A stretch of DNA of 15,235 bases from positions 1 through 15,235 of the forward strand of contig DERX01000078.1 of NCBI GenBank assembly GCA_002361875.1, read 5' to 3'. The position numbers and the translations under genes were made by a program. How positions within the stretch are numbered: position 1 is the first letter of the stretch; the number at the start of each line of letters is the position of its first letter. The stretch is from Ruminococcaceae bacterium UBA3329. Lineage in GTDB: Bacteria > Bacillota > Clostridia > Oscillospirales > Acutalibacteraceae. The notes below the pieces were generated by a model, which saw only the letters and a list, made by a program, of their open reading frames with translations, had not been told where the DNA came from and did not search any database. This document shows positions 1 through 6,484 of this stretch, piece by piece.

Positions 1-21
1 CATATTTTAAGGAAAAAATAA

Positions 22-50
22 TTGTATTACAAGGAAAAATGGTTTATTAT
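22..50 (+). promoter_or_regulatory. Candidate sigma-A promoter for the two-gene plus-strand operon
   Basis: A -35-like TTGTAT (22-27) and a -10-like TATTAT (45-50) are separated by exactly 17 bp. This would place the transcription start near 57 and give a leader of roughly 26 nt before the ATG at 84. The surrounding DNA is very AT-rich, so chance matches are possible, but spacing and position are right. Confidence 0.45.
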
Positions 51-83
51 ATATGTATATTACATTATTATGAGGTAGAAAAA

Positions 84-1265
84 ATGGAATCCACCCAAAG
101 AAAGAAAAAGTTTATAATTGATGTTGTCTATATTGTATTGGTCGCGATAATTTTTTACTATTTTATGAAATATGCTTTCGGGCTCTTTTTCCCGTTTCTT
201 GTAGCGCTTACGGTTGCCGCAATTCTTCAAAGACCCGTAAACTTTATCTGTAAGAAAACTCCTCTGAAAAAAGGATTTGTTTCTGTTGTTTTAGTGCTGT
301 TTTCACTCACGGTCGTTCTGGGCTTAATAACAGGGCTTGCAATAAGACTCGGCGTTGAGGTTAAAGGCTTTGTTCAGTACCTTTTAATACAGTTGCAGGA
401 TATTCCCTCATTTATTGCTAAACTTGAAGCAACATTAAGTGAACACCTTGCTTTTTTACCCGATAAAATCGAAAATGCCATAACATCATTTACGGGCGAT
501 AAAGTAGACGCACTTTTAAATAACACAGGTTCAGGCAGTATTGATTTTTCTGCATTCAAAACTCCTCTTTTAGGTGTTTGGAACACGGTAAAACAGCTTC
601 CGTCAACGCTTGTTGCAATCGTAATTTCAATTGTTGCATGCTGTTTTATGACGACTGATTTTGCAACAGTAAAAAAGGTAATTCTTTCGCTCTTCCGTAC
701 AGAAACAAGAAATAAAATTATTCGTTCCAAAAGGTTGCTTGTGCCGTCGCTTGCCAAAATGGGTAAGGCTTACGGACTTATAATTCTAATAACATTTTCC
801 GAGCTTGTTCTTGGACTTTTCCTTATGAAGCTTATCGGAATTTACGAGGGCGGTTATATTTTCATTTTCGCACTTATTACTGCTATTATTGATATAGTCC
901 CCATTCTCGGCACAGGCACCGTTCTTATTCCGTGGGCGCTTTACTGCTTGCTTGACGGTAAAATTTCACTTGCTGTCGGAATATTCATAATGTATGCTTG
1001 CATAACAATAATAAGACAAATTATTGAGCCTAAACTCGTTTCAAATCAGCTTGGTATTCCGCCCTTTGCAACGATTATTGCGATGTATGTCGGCACGCAG
1101 ATTTTCGGCATACTCGGCATATTCATTCTTCCTATAACACTTGTTATGATAAAGCTTTTAAACGAAGAAGGCATTATTCACATTTTCCACAAGGTTGATG
1201 ATGATTCTAAAGAGAAAAAAGCCGAAAATGTAACGAAAAAAACAGAAGAGGTAAGCAATGATTGA
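84..1265 (+). CDS. AI-2E family transporter, YtvI-like membrane protein
   Basis: A polytopic inner-membrane protein of 393 residues in the AI-2E/UPF0118 family, whose members are membrane permeases of mostly unproven substrate; YtvI is the sporulation-associated branch. Hydrophobic segments lie near residues 12-46, 64-90, 172-190, 228-252, 257-290, 295-312 and 327-357. The family's C-terminal signature is clear: PILGTGTVLIP at 273-283 and RQIIEPK at 311-317, then a glycine-rich hydrophobic block and a charged tail rich in Lys and Glu. The ATG at 84 is preferred over an in-frame ATG at 39 because GAGG (72-75) sits 8 nt upstream of it and the extra N-terminus would be an unlikely string of Tyr and Ile before the basic start. 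It overlaps the downstream phosphatase gene by 8 nt, implying co-translation. The substrate is unknown, and a sporulation role is inference from family resemblance only. Confidence 0.87.
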   Translation: MESTQRKKKFIIDVVYIVLVAIIFYYFMKYAFGLFFPFLVALTVAAILQRPVNFICKKTPLKKGFVSVVLVLFSLTVVLGLITGLAIRLGVEVKGFVQYLLIQLQDIPSFIAKLEATLSEHLAFLPDKIENAITSFTGDKVDALLNNTGSGSIDFSAFKTPLLGVWNTVKQLPSTLVAIVISIVACCFMTTDFATVKKVILSLFRTETRNKIIRSKRLLVPSLAKMGKAYGLIILITFSELVLGLFLMKLIGIYEGGYIFIFALITAIIDIVPILGTGTVLIPWALYCLLDGKISLAVGIFIMYACITIIRQIIEPKLVSNQLGIPPFATIIAMYVGTQIFGILGIFILPITLVMIKLLNEEGIIHIFHKVDDDSKEKKAENVTKKTEEVSND

Positions 1266-1980
1266 CATTCACAGCCATATAATATTTAATATTGACGACG
1301 GTGCACAAAGCATTGCGCAATCAGTTGAGCTTTGCCGTCAGGCAGCAGAAAACGGATATAAAGCAATTGTTGCCACCCCTCATTTTACAGATTATAAAAA
1401 TATTGAAAGATTTATTTTAGAGCGTGATTCAAAGCTTGACTTAATCAGAGAAAGGCTCACCGAAGAGAAAGTTGATATTACTCTTTATTCCGGCGCGGAG
1501 CTGTATTTAAACCGAAATATTTTCACATCGGGCGATTTAGACTCACTTGCAATTAACGATTCCCGTTATATGCTCTGCGAATTTCCTTTAGGTCCGTTTA
1601 ATTTGGAAAACGGGCTTGAAATGCTTTCGGAGCTTACGCTCAGGGGATATACTCCTATTGTCGCACATCCTGAAAGATATTATGAATTTCGCAGAAATTA
1701 TGAAATAATCGAACAGCTTGCCGACCAAGGTATTCTTTTTCAGGTAAACGCAGACAGCCTTGCAGGAAATCTTGACCATGTCGCACAGGATATAGCCGCC
1801 GATTTAGTTAAAAACGGTTATGCAAAATTTATTGCCGGCGATGCACACGATGTTTACCGAAGAAATATGAATATGCGTGAAAAGATTTTGAAATTTCCGC
1901 CTGAATTAAGTCAAAAAGACATATATAACTGTATAAAAAAATATCCTGACGCCGTTATCAACAACGAAGATATTTTTTAA
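1258..1980 (+). CDS. CpsB/YwqE-type PHP-domain tyrosine-protein phosphatase
   Basis: A 240-residue cytoplasmic metal-dependent phosphatase of the polymerase-and-histidinol-phosphatase (PHP) fold. Relatives (CpsB in streptococci, YwqE in Bacillus) dephosphorylate tyrosine kinases that control capsule and exopolysaccharide export. Metal-ligand motifs are all present in the expected order: His5-Ser-His7, Asp13-Asp14-Gly, Pro41-His42, Glu81, AHPER around His137, and Gly-Asp195-Ala-His197. The length matches the family (about 240-260 residues). The ATG lies inside the end of the upstream membrane-protein gene, with AGAGG just upstream at 1247-1251. No cognate tyrosine kinase or polysaccharide cluster is visible in this window, so its partner must be elsewhere, or the pairing with the AI-2E-family protein reflects another envelope role. 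Family assignment is confident; the physiological substrate is not. Confidence 0.9.
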   Translation: MIDIHSHIIFNIDDGAQSIAQSVELCRQAAENGYKAIVATPHFTDYKNIERFILERDSKLDLIRERLTEEKVDITLYSGAELYLNRNIFTSGDLDSLAINDSRYMLCEFPLGPFNLENGLEMLSELTLRGYTPIVAHPERYYEFRRNYEIIEQLADQGILFQVNADSLAGNLDHVAQDIAADLVKNGYAKFIAGDAHDVYRRNMNMREKILKFPPELSQKDIYNCIKKYPDAVINNEDIF

Positions 1981-1995
1981 CTAAACAGTTTTCAT

Positions 1996-2037
1996 AAAAA
2001 AGCAACGCCTGCTATTGAATGTAAGCGTTGCTTTTTT
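1996..2037. terminator. Bidirectional Rho-independent terminator
   Basis: A perfect 8-bp stem (AGCAACGC at 2001-2008 with GCGTTGCT at 2025-2032) is extended by five A:T pairs. A T-run follows on the plus strand and the matching A-run (1996-2000) gives a U-tract on the minus strand. It lies between two convergent genes ending at 1980 and 2052, so it can end both transcripts. Confidence 0.9.
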
Positions 2038-2051
2038 TATCTCAAAATATT

Positions 2052-3443
2052 TTATTTGCCGTATGCGTTTTTAACTGCGGTCATAACCTTTGTTGCAACA
2101 GGAACAGCTGTGCTGATGCTGTAAGAAGAATTCTCAACAACTACAATTATCGCAAACGGATAATCGGGATTTGACGAAAAACCTGCAAAAAGTGCATTCG
2201 GCTTTGCATCTTCGCTGTCGCTGATTTCCGCCGTGCCGGTTTTACCGCACATTTGAAGCCCTGAAAATCTGTAATCGCCGTACTTTTTTTTAACATTTGA
2301 GCGCATATATTCTTGGAGCTTCTCTGCCGTTGCCGAAGAAAAATATTCACCCAAGGTCTGCGTTTCTGCAACATAAAGATTTTTTCCGCCGGGCGTTATG
2401 ATTGAATTTACAACATATGGTGATGTTGCCGTTCCGCCGTTGGCGATTGATGAAATCAGAGTCAGCATATGACACGGACTTACAAGTGTTGTGTATTGCC
2501 CGATTCCTGCCCAGCCGATATCTAATGCACTTGAATTATCTAACTTTAATGTAGATTTACTGCAAGCGATTTTGCCGTTAATTTTATTCATTTGCGTGTT
2601 AAATCCGGCTTTTTCGGCTGTTGCTGTCAGCTTTTCCTTGCCGAGAGTGTCTGCAAGCTCGGCAAAAGCACAGTTACAGGACTGATTAAATGCTTTTTCA
2701 ATATCTATTTTTCCGTGTACTCCGCTGCAATAAACATAGCCTTCGCCGATTTGAACTTGCCCCTTGCCGCCTTTTCCTTTACATTCAAAGGTCATATCCT
2801 CCAAATCTGGGATATTCTCAATTGCCGAAGCAAGCGTAAGGATTTTGAAGGTCGAACCGGGAGTGTAAAGTCCCTTGAAAAATTTGTTAAGATACATACC
2901 CTCTTTTTCTTCCGAGGGTTTATTTAACGGGTCATAGGAAGGCGTTGAAACAATGCAAATAATTTCGCCGGTTTTGTAATTCATAACGCCCACAACGCCG
3001 TCATAATTGCCCATTGCCCTGTACGCCGCCTTGCAAATATCTGCGTCTAGCGTCAGCTCAATATTATTTCCCTTGCCGTAGCGTTTCAAATTAAATATTC
3101 CGTCTCTTAAGGTGTATCCCGTAAGCTCATCTTTAAAAGCTGTTTGGATTCCGCTTGCAATGTAGCCTGCGCCGTCGCCGACCGTTTGAAGCGTTGCCTT
3201 TCTAACGGTTATATCATTATTATATTTGCGCTCGCCGTTTTCGGTTGCCGCAAGCACCGTGCCGTTCCGGTCGGTAATATCACCTGCGGTAAAAGCGCCG
3301 TCTGTGTAAAGGTGGCTGTTCGCCTTGTTCATTGCCCATTTATCCGCATTTACGGCAAGCCTGTAATATGACAGAAACGAGCCTGCGAGGAATAAAAATA
3401 TTAAAAGATAAAGAGTTAACGATCTGCGTGATATTGATTTCAC
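2052..3443 (-). CDS. Class B penicillin-binding protein (PBP2/PbpA-like transpeptidase)
   Basis: A 463-residue membrane-anchored DD-transpeptidase that crosslinks peptidoglycan on the outer face of the membrane. One N-terminal membrane anchor (about residues 9-30) is followed by a short class B pedestal region (about 40-125), then the transpeptidase domain. The three catalytic motifs are intact: Ser197-Thr-Phe-Lys200, Ser255-Cys-Asn257 and Lys401-Thr-Gly403. No PASTA repeats are present and it is shorter than typical PBP2 or SpoVD, so it is closest in layout to compact PbpA-type proteins paired with a RodA. The start is a GTG at 3443 that overlaps the upstream stop as GTGA, with a strong GGAGGTG (3451-3457) 7 nt before it. 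This coupling to the SEDS gene matches the known physical partnership of SEDS polymerases with class B PBPs. It is the last gene of the FHA-SEDS-PBP operon and ends at the shared terminator. Confidence 0.93.
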   Translation of the reverse strand: MKSISRRSLTLYLLIFLFLAGSFLSYYRLAVNADKWAMNKANSHLYTDGAFTAGDITDRNGTVLAATENGERKYNNDITVRKATLQTVGDGAGYIASGIQTAFKDELTGYTLRDGIFNLKRYGKGNNIELTLDADICKAAYRAMGNYDGVVGVMNYKTGEIICIVSTPSYDPLNKPSEEKEGMYLNKFFKGLYTPGSTFKILTLASAIENIPDLEDMTFECKGKGGKGQVQIGEGYVYCSGVHGKIDIEKAFNQSCNCAFAELADTLGKEKLTATAEKAGFNTQMNKINGKIACSKSTLKLDNSSALDIGWAGIGQYTTLVSPCHMLTLISSIANGGTATSPYVVNSIITPGGKNLYVAETQTLGEYFSSATAEKLQEYMRSNVKKKYGDYRFSGLQMCGKTGTAEISDSEDAKPNALFAGFSSNPDYPFAIIVVVENSSYSISTAVPVATKVMTAVKNAYGK

Positions 3444-4684
3444 TGACGAACACCTCCGTATCTGTAAGTGCCTCTGTCAACTGCTTTTATAAACGCAAGC
3501 AGCATCCAACAGCTCATTATTGACGAGCCGCCCCTTGAAACAAACGGAAGCGTTACACCCGTCATGGGCAGCACATCATTTACGCCGAACACATTAAGTG
3601 CCGCCTGAAACAGCATAAGTGCCGCCGCCGCACATGCGCAGATTGCGTAAAACGAAGAACGTGCATATCTTGAATGTTTTATTGAATAAACGAGCAGTGC
3701 AATGTATGAAAGCAATATTGCCGCCGCCATTATCCAGCCGAATTCCTCACATACCACACCGAAAATCAAGTCCTCGGTTGCGGCGAAAATATTTCGAAGC
3801 TTACCGTTGCCGAGTCCAACGCCGAAAAGTCCGCCTGACGCTGAATAAATCATAACTCTTGTCTGTTGGTATCCCGTTGTGTCGAAATTTTCCCAAGCGT
3901 GGCCGAAGGATGCAAATCTGCTTGCGACATAAGGCTTAAACAGTAATATCAGTATTCCGCCCAAAACTGCCGCCGCACAAATAAGAATGAGCGTGCGAAC
4001 ATCGCCCGAACGCATAAATGAAATGACGAGAAAGGTAAAAAAGAAAATGAGCGCCGTGCCGAAATCGTACATCAAAAACAGCGTTCCGATGCACCCGAGC
4101 GCAAACAGAATAAATTTTGTAAGACTTTTATTTGATTGGAGCCTTTCAAGAGTCGCCGCACCAACAAAAATAAACGCTACCTTTACAAGCTCTGACGGCT
4201 GAATTGAAAGACCGCCGATATATAGCCAGTTTTTAGCGCCGTTTGTAAAGCCGGCGAAAATAAGAGTAAACGCTAAAAGTCCGACAGAAAGAAATGCGGC
4301 GGGATAGCGCAGGCGCATGCACAAATCAATATCTCGAAGTATTATCTGCAACGCAACAAATCCTGCAATGCCGATTAATGTTGCAATCAGCTGTTTAATT
4401 GCAAGGTGCGGGTACACGCTCGCCGTGATTGACAGTCCTATCCCGGTTAAAAGAAAAGCAATCAGCTCCACCTCAAAACCCCGCCTGCCGAGTATTAGCC
4501 TTGCACCTATAAAATAGGCGTATTCAGCCAAAAGGTAACCGCCGAAGGTGATTATCACTCTCATTCTGTTTTCACTCTCACCTTTTGAGATGAGCGTTAC
4601 TGCGCAAATAAGCTGAAACAGCGTAACAACCGCCAGCATAATTGCGAGATTAACATTTTTACCTTTTTGTTTTACCTTGTCCAC
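3440..4684 (-). CDS. SEDS peptidoglycan glycosyltransferase (FtsW/RodA/SpoVE family)
   Basis: A 414-residue polytopic membrane protein with roughly ten or more hydrophobic helices, which polymerises glycan strands from lipid II. Family signatures are visible: GAKNWL at 149-154, QPSELVK at 162-168, DFGTA at 207-211, the TEDLIFGVVCEEFGW stretch at 303-317, and PMTGVTLPFVSRGGSS at 373-388. Asp305 aligns by motif with the catalytic aspartate of RodA in the large extracellular loop (inference from family knowledge). The start is a GTG at 4684, with AAGGAG about 8 nt upstream (4692-4697); no better start is apparent. The gene is followed by a class B PBP with a 4-nt overlap and preceded by the FHA gene after an 85-nt gap that holds a palindrome. 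The context favours a RodA/PbpA-type pair, but FtsW or SpoVE assignment cannot be excluded, so no symbol is given. Confidence 0.93.
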   Translation of the reverse strand: MDKVKQKGKNVNLAIMLAVVTLFQLICAVTLISKGESENRMRVIITFGGYLLAEYAYFIGARLILGRRGFEVELIAFLLTGIGLSITASVYPHLAIKQLIATLIGIAGFVALQIILRDIDLCMRLRYPAAFLSVGLLAFTLIFAGFTNGAKNWLYIGGLSIQPSELVKVAFIFVGAATLERLQSNKSLTKFILFALGCIGTLFLMYDFGTALIFFFTFLVISFMRSGDVRTLILICAAAVLGGILILLFKPYVASRFASFGHAWENFDTTGYQQTRVMIYSASGGLFGVGLGNGKLRNIFAATEDLIFGVVCEEFGWIMAAAILLSYIALLVYSIKHSRYARSSFYAICACAAAALMLFQAALNVFGVNDVLPMTGVTLPFVSRGGSSIMSCWMLLAFIKAVDRGTYRYGGVRQ

Positions 4685-4720
4685 TGTTTAGCTCCTTTCT
4701 GCGAAATGAATACAGAGTAG

Positions 4721-4740
4721 GGAACGCATTCATGCGTTCC
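4721..4740. repeat. Short palindromic interspersed element (REP-like) inside the envelope operon
   Basis: A perfect 9-bp inverted repeat: GGAACGCAT at 4721-4729 and ATGCGTTCC at 4732-4740, separated by TC. There is no T-run on either side, so it is not a standard terminator. The surrounding GTAGGG...CCG frame resembles short palindromic repeats I know from gut Clostridia genomes. It sits in the only sizeable gap of the operon, between the FHA and SEDS genes, and could form a hairpin in the mRNA that tunes stability or expression ratio. Confidence 0.6.
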
Positions 4741-4769
4741 GTTTCGTACAAAAATGAATTGCCGACTTT

Positions 4770-5495
4770 TTATTCCTCTTCACCGAATAAAAATGCAAAA
4801 TCGCCGAATTTTATTACATCGCCTGAACGCAAAACGGTCGGTTTTGTTACCGCCTGACCGTTCAAAAGCGTAGGGACATTCTTGCTCATATTATGCAAAT
4901 ACCAATTGCCGTTTTCATTTGTAAAAATAGCCTGTCTGCGTGAAATATTCGGCGCGGAAATCTGAATATTACTGCCTTCTTCTCTGCCGACTGTGGCGTA
5001 ATCTCCCTCAAGCGGAAAATCGTTACCGCTCACAATGTCCGTAAGAACATAATTTTTATATTCAGGTTCAATATCCTCAATATTTTTTATATCGCCCGCC
5101 GCCTCTGACGCGACATAAAATTTCATTATTTCCATTCCGAATGCAACAGTATCACCGTGGGAAAGCTTTGATTTTTTGTCGATTTTTTCACCGTTTACAT
5201 ACACACCTTGTTTGGAATCGGTATCAAAAATATAAAATCCGTCTTTACGCAATGCAACAACAGCGTGAGCACGGGAAACCGACGGCAATTTAAAGCGAAT
5301 GTCAGTATTTCGACCTCTGCCTATTGAGGTTTCGTAGCAAGTCATTTCATATTCGTCATTCGTAGCAAGGTCACGGAAAAGTGCGTATGTTTTTTTCTTG
5401 GGGCGCAGGCGCAAAAGCGATATTGCACAGTTAATGAGCACGGCAATTGCAAGCGCCGAGAGTAAATACCGTGTGTAATATTCAATTTCAGCCAT
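4770..5495 (-). CDS. Membrane-anchored protein with two FHA domains
   Basis: A 241-residue protein with one N-terminal membrane segment (about 10-29), a basic stretch (RLRPKKK, 29-35), and two forkhead-associated domains, which read phosphothreonine on partner proteins. FHA 1 (about 40-128) has Gly-Arg at 59-60, Ser74-Arg-Ala-His77 and Asn101-Gly102, the standard binding set. FHA 2 (about 150-238) has Gly-Arg at 170-171 and Asn212-Gly213, but its Ser-Arg-x-His reads Ser185-Arg-Arg-Gln188, losing the structural histidine. The ATG at 5495 is the only plausible start; its ribosome site is weak (GGGGGC, 5502-5507). The topology puts both FHA domains in the cytoplasm. First gene of the operon with the SEDS polymerase and PBP, it probably scaffolds phosphorylation-dependent control of wall synthesis, as FhaA/FhaB do in Actinobacteria. 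No Ser/Thr kinase is visible in the window. The role is inference; the domains are clear. Confidence 0.88.
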   Translation of the reverse strand: MAEIEYYTRYLLSALAIAVLINCAISLLRLRPKKKTYALFRDLATNDEYEMTCYETSIGRGRNTDIRFKLPSVSRAHAVVALRKDGFYIFDTDSKQGVYVNGEKIDKKSKLSHGDTVAFGMEIMKFYVASEAAGDIKNIEDIEPEYKNYVLTDIVSGNDFPLEGDYATVGREEGSNIQISAPNISRRQAIFTNENGNWYLHNMSKNVPTLLNGQAVTKPTVLRSGDVIKFGDFAFLFGEEE

Positions 5496-5535
5496 ATTTT
5501 CGCCCCCAATGAATATGTTGTCATTTGTTTATTTA

Positions 5536-5564
5536 AGAATATATTTTTTGAGTGAAAAAGTCAA
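5536..5564 (-). promoter_or_regulatory. Sigma-A promoter of the FHA-SEDS-PBP operon
   Basis: On the minus strand a -35 TTGACT (5559-5564) and a -10 TATTCT (5536-5541) are separated by exactly 17 bp. The transcript would start near 5529, about 33 nt before the FHA start codon. This is a near-consensus housekeeping promoter in the right place. Confidence 0.7.
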
Positions 5565-5568
5565 GTAT

Positions 5569-5586
5569 TATTACAGGTTTGTAATA
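5569..5586. promoter_or_regulatory. Inverted repeat just upstream of the -35 box, operator candidate
   Basis: A perfect 7-bp inverted repeat, TATTACA-GGTT-TGTAATA, lies 4 bp upstream of the -35 hexamer of the envelope-operon promoter. Its dyad symmetry and position suit an activator or repressor binding site. No regulator gene is nearby, and the palindrome is AT-rich, so this is only a candidate. Confidence 0.35.
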
Positions 5587-5618
5587 GTGCAAATTCTATA
5601 TTTTGTTTTCCAATAATA

Positions 5619-5668
5619 GGTTCCTCTTGTGTAAAGGAAACTGTCACGAGGTACGAGTGACTGAGGAG
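5619..5668 (+). repeat. Interspersed palindromic element, copy A
   Basis: First of two tandem copies of an element of about 50 bp. It starts with an imperfect hairpin (GGTTCC...GGAAAC) around GTGTA and continues with a second dyad, GTCAC-GAGGTACGA-GTGAC. From CTGTCACGAG onward it is identical to copy B over 26 nt (5641-5666). The hairpin half has diverged by compensating changes relative to copy B (TTCC/GGAA against CTCCC/GGGAG), which suggests that pairing is preserved. Confidence 0.75.
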
Positions 5669-5674
5669 TATTTT

Positions 5675-5723
5675 GGCTCCCTTGTGTAAAGGGAGCTGTC
5701 ACGAGGTACGAGTGACTGAGGGA
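5675..5723 (+). repeat. Interspersed palindromic element, copy B
   Basis: Second tandem copy, about 55 bp from copy A. It has a perfect 8-bp stem GCTCCCTT/AAGGGAGC with loop GTGTA, then the same GTCAC...GTGAC dyad and the GACTGAGGGATTG tail. Elements with this layout are, from memory, widespread in intergenic DNA of gut Oscillospiraceae. It lies just past the stop of the DUF559 gene and shows no U-tract, so it is not a standard terminator for it. Confidence 0.8.
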
Positions 5724-5745
5724 TTGTTGTTTTAATTTTTCCTTA

Positions 5746-6099
5746 TCAAAGTGTCTTTATATAATTATCAATATATTCACAAACGCCGTCAAAATTTTCA
5801 TTAACTTCGCAATTTGGTATTCGAATAACCGTTAAACCAAACTGTCCTAAATATTCAGTTCTTGCGCTGTCTTTTTCGATGTTGATTTTTTCGTAATGCT
5901 GTGAGCCGTCAAGTTCTATTACAAGATGAGCAGATGCACAATAGAAGTCGGCAATATATCTTCCAAGCGGTTTTTGACGCAAAAACTTAACGTCATAATC
6001 TCTCAAAAAGTCATACCATAAATGCCTTTCTTCTTTAGTCATATTCTTTCTCAAATTTTTTGCATTTGCTACAAGTTTCTTGTTATGCTTTCTATCCAT
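5746..6099 (-). CDS. DUF559-family small endonuclease-like protein
   Basis: A 117-residue single-domain protein of the DUF559 family, related in fold to Vsr-type and other PD-(D/E)xK nucleases (family knowledge). The family's N-terminal block is present (NMTKEERHLW at 19-28), then KFLRQKPLGRYIADFYC (38-54) with Asp51, and the Glu62-Leu-Asp64-Gly-Ser-Gln-His68 motif that would form the metal site. The C-terminal VIRIPNCEVNENFDGV block is also typical. The length is complete for a stand-alone member. The ATG at 6099 has AAGGTG about 7 nt upstream. It has no operon partner and is bracketed by palindromic repeats on both sides (5619-5723 and 6198-6250), suggesting an association between nuclease and repeats. 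Nuclease activity is inferred from motifs; the biological role of the family is not established. No promoter or terminator of its own is obvious. Confidence 0.82.
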   Translation of the reverse strand: MDRKHNKKLVANAKNLRKNMTKEERHLWYDFLRDYDVKFLRQKPLGRYIADFYCASAHLVIELDGSQHYEKINIEKDSARTEYLGQFGLTVIRIPNCEVNENFDGVCEYIDNYIKTL

Positions 6100-6197
6100 G
6101 AGTTACACCTTAAATGCAGTTTGTATTTTAATTTTTAAAATAATATTAACATAATTTTATATCCAATTCAATTACATTTATTGCTAACTTAATGTGT

Positions 6198-6250
6198 TAC
6201 AATCCTCCCGTCGAGCTTCGCTCGCCACCCTCCTTTGCACAAGGAGGGCT
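6198..6250 (-). repeat. Interspersed palindromic element, copy C (inverted, related subtype)
   Basis: Read on the minus strand this has the same architecture as copies A and B: a hairpin (CCCTCCTT/AAGGAGGG, 6228-6235 with 6241-6248), then a second dyad, here CGAGC-TTC-GCTCG (6212-6224), and the ...GGGAGGATTGT end. The hairpin loop TGCAC resembles the GTGTA loop of copies A and B. It lies upstream of the DUF559 gene in the opposite orientation, so the gene is flanked by inverted copies. Confidence 0.75.
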
Positions 6251-6260
6251 TGTAAGACAG

Positions 6261-6288
6261 AAAAAACCCGACGGGGTTAGCCGTCGGG
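6261..6288 (-). terminator. Rho-independent terminator of the dockerin/cohesin-like operon
   Basis: On the minus strand a perfect 8-bp GC-rich stem, CCCGACGG/CCGTCGGG (6267-6274 with 6281-6288) and loop CTAACC, is followed directly by six U residues (6261-6266). It ends the transcript 58 nt after the stop of the 39-residue peptide gene. It is the clearest terminator in the right half of the window. Confidence 0.93.
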
Positions 6289-6345
6289 GAAAATTTATTT
6301 TTTTGCATTGCCTTTGCAATGTTCTTTACACTTTCGTGCAGTGGC

Positions 6346-6465
6346 TTACCACCAAACTTCGCCTGATCCGTTATCGTCGGAATCACTTGAGTCAATTGAA
6401 AGTGTAATAATGTCAGCAACTTCGTAAACTGTTACATCGAAGTCGGGTGTTAAATATTCACGCAT
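6346..6465 (-). CDS. 39-residue acidic small protein ending in Trp-Trp
   Basis: A small gene of 39 codons starting at ATG 6465 and ending in TAA. It begins only 19 nt after the stop of the upstream secreted-protein gene and has a strong ribosome site (GAAAGGAG, 6475-6482) 9 nt before the ATG, so it is very likely translated. The protein starts MREYLTPDFDVTVYEVADII, then a short hydrophobic/Ser run, an Asp/Ser/Gly-rich tail (SSDSDDNGSGEV), and two terminal tryptophans. It has no signal peptide, no cysteine and a strongly acidic charge. The opening pattern (charged, Tyr, Pro, acidic-hydrophobic alternation, Asp-Ile-Ile-Thr) recalls short proteins I have seen beside secreted proteins in gut Clostridia, which have no known function. 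It could be a precursor peptide, a regulatory peptide or a small subunit; I cannot choose. It is the last gene before the operon terminator. Confidence 0.72.
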   Translation of the reverse strand: MREYLTPDFDVTVYEVADIITLSIDSSDSDDNGSGEVWW

Positions 6466-6484
6466 AGTTTATTACTCCTTTCAA

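Noticed and set aside
39..83. An upstream in-frame ATG for the AI-2E-family gene
   Set aside because: It lies inside the candidate promoter's spacer and would start before the inferred transcript; the ATG at 84 has the ribosome site.
5619..6250. The repeat copies as a CRISPR array
   Set aside because: There are only two tandem copies with a 6-nt gap and one distant inverted copy, with no regular spacers and no cas genes.
6306..6321. Hairpin CATTGC-CTTT-GCAATG as a second terminator of the small-peptide operon
   Set aside because: On the minus strand it is followed by an A-run, not a U-run. The strong hairpin at 6261-6288 is the real terminator.
6189..6419. A 76-codon minus-strand frame and a 71-codon plus-strand frame across the terminator and repeat copy C
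   Set aside because: Both run through a strong terminator and a palindromic element, lack ribosome sites, and overlap the better supported 39-residue gene.
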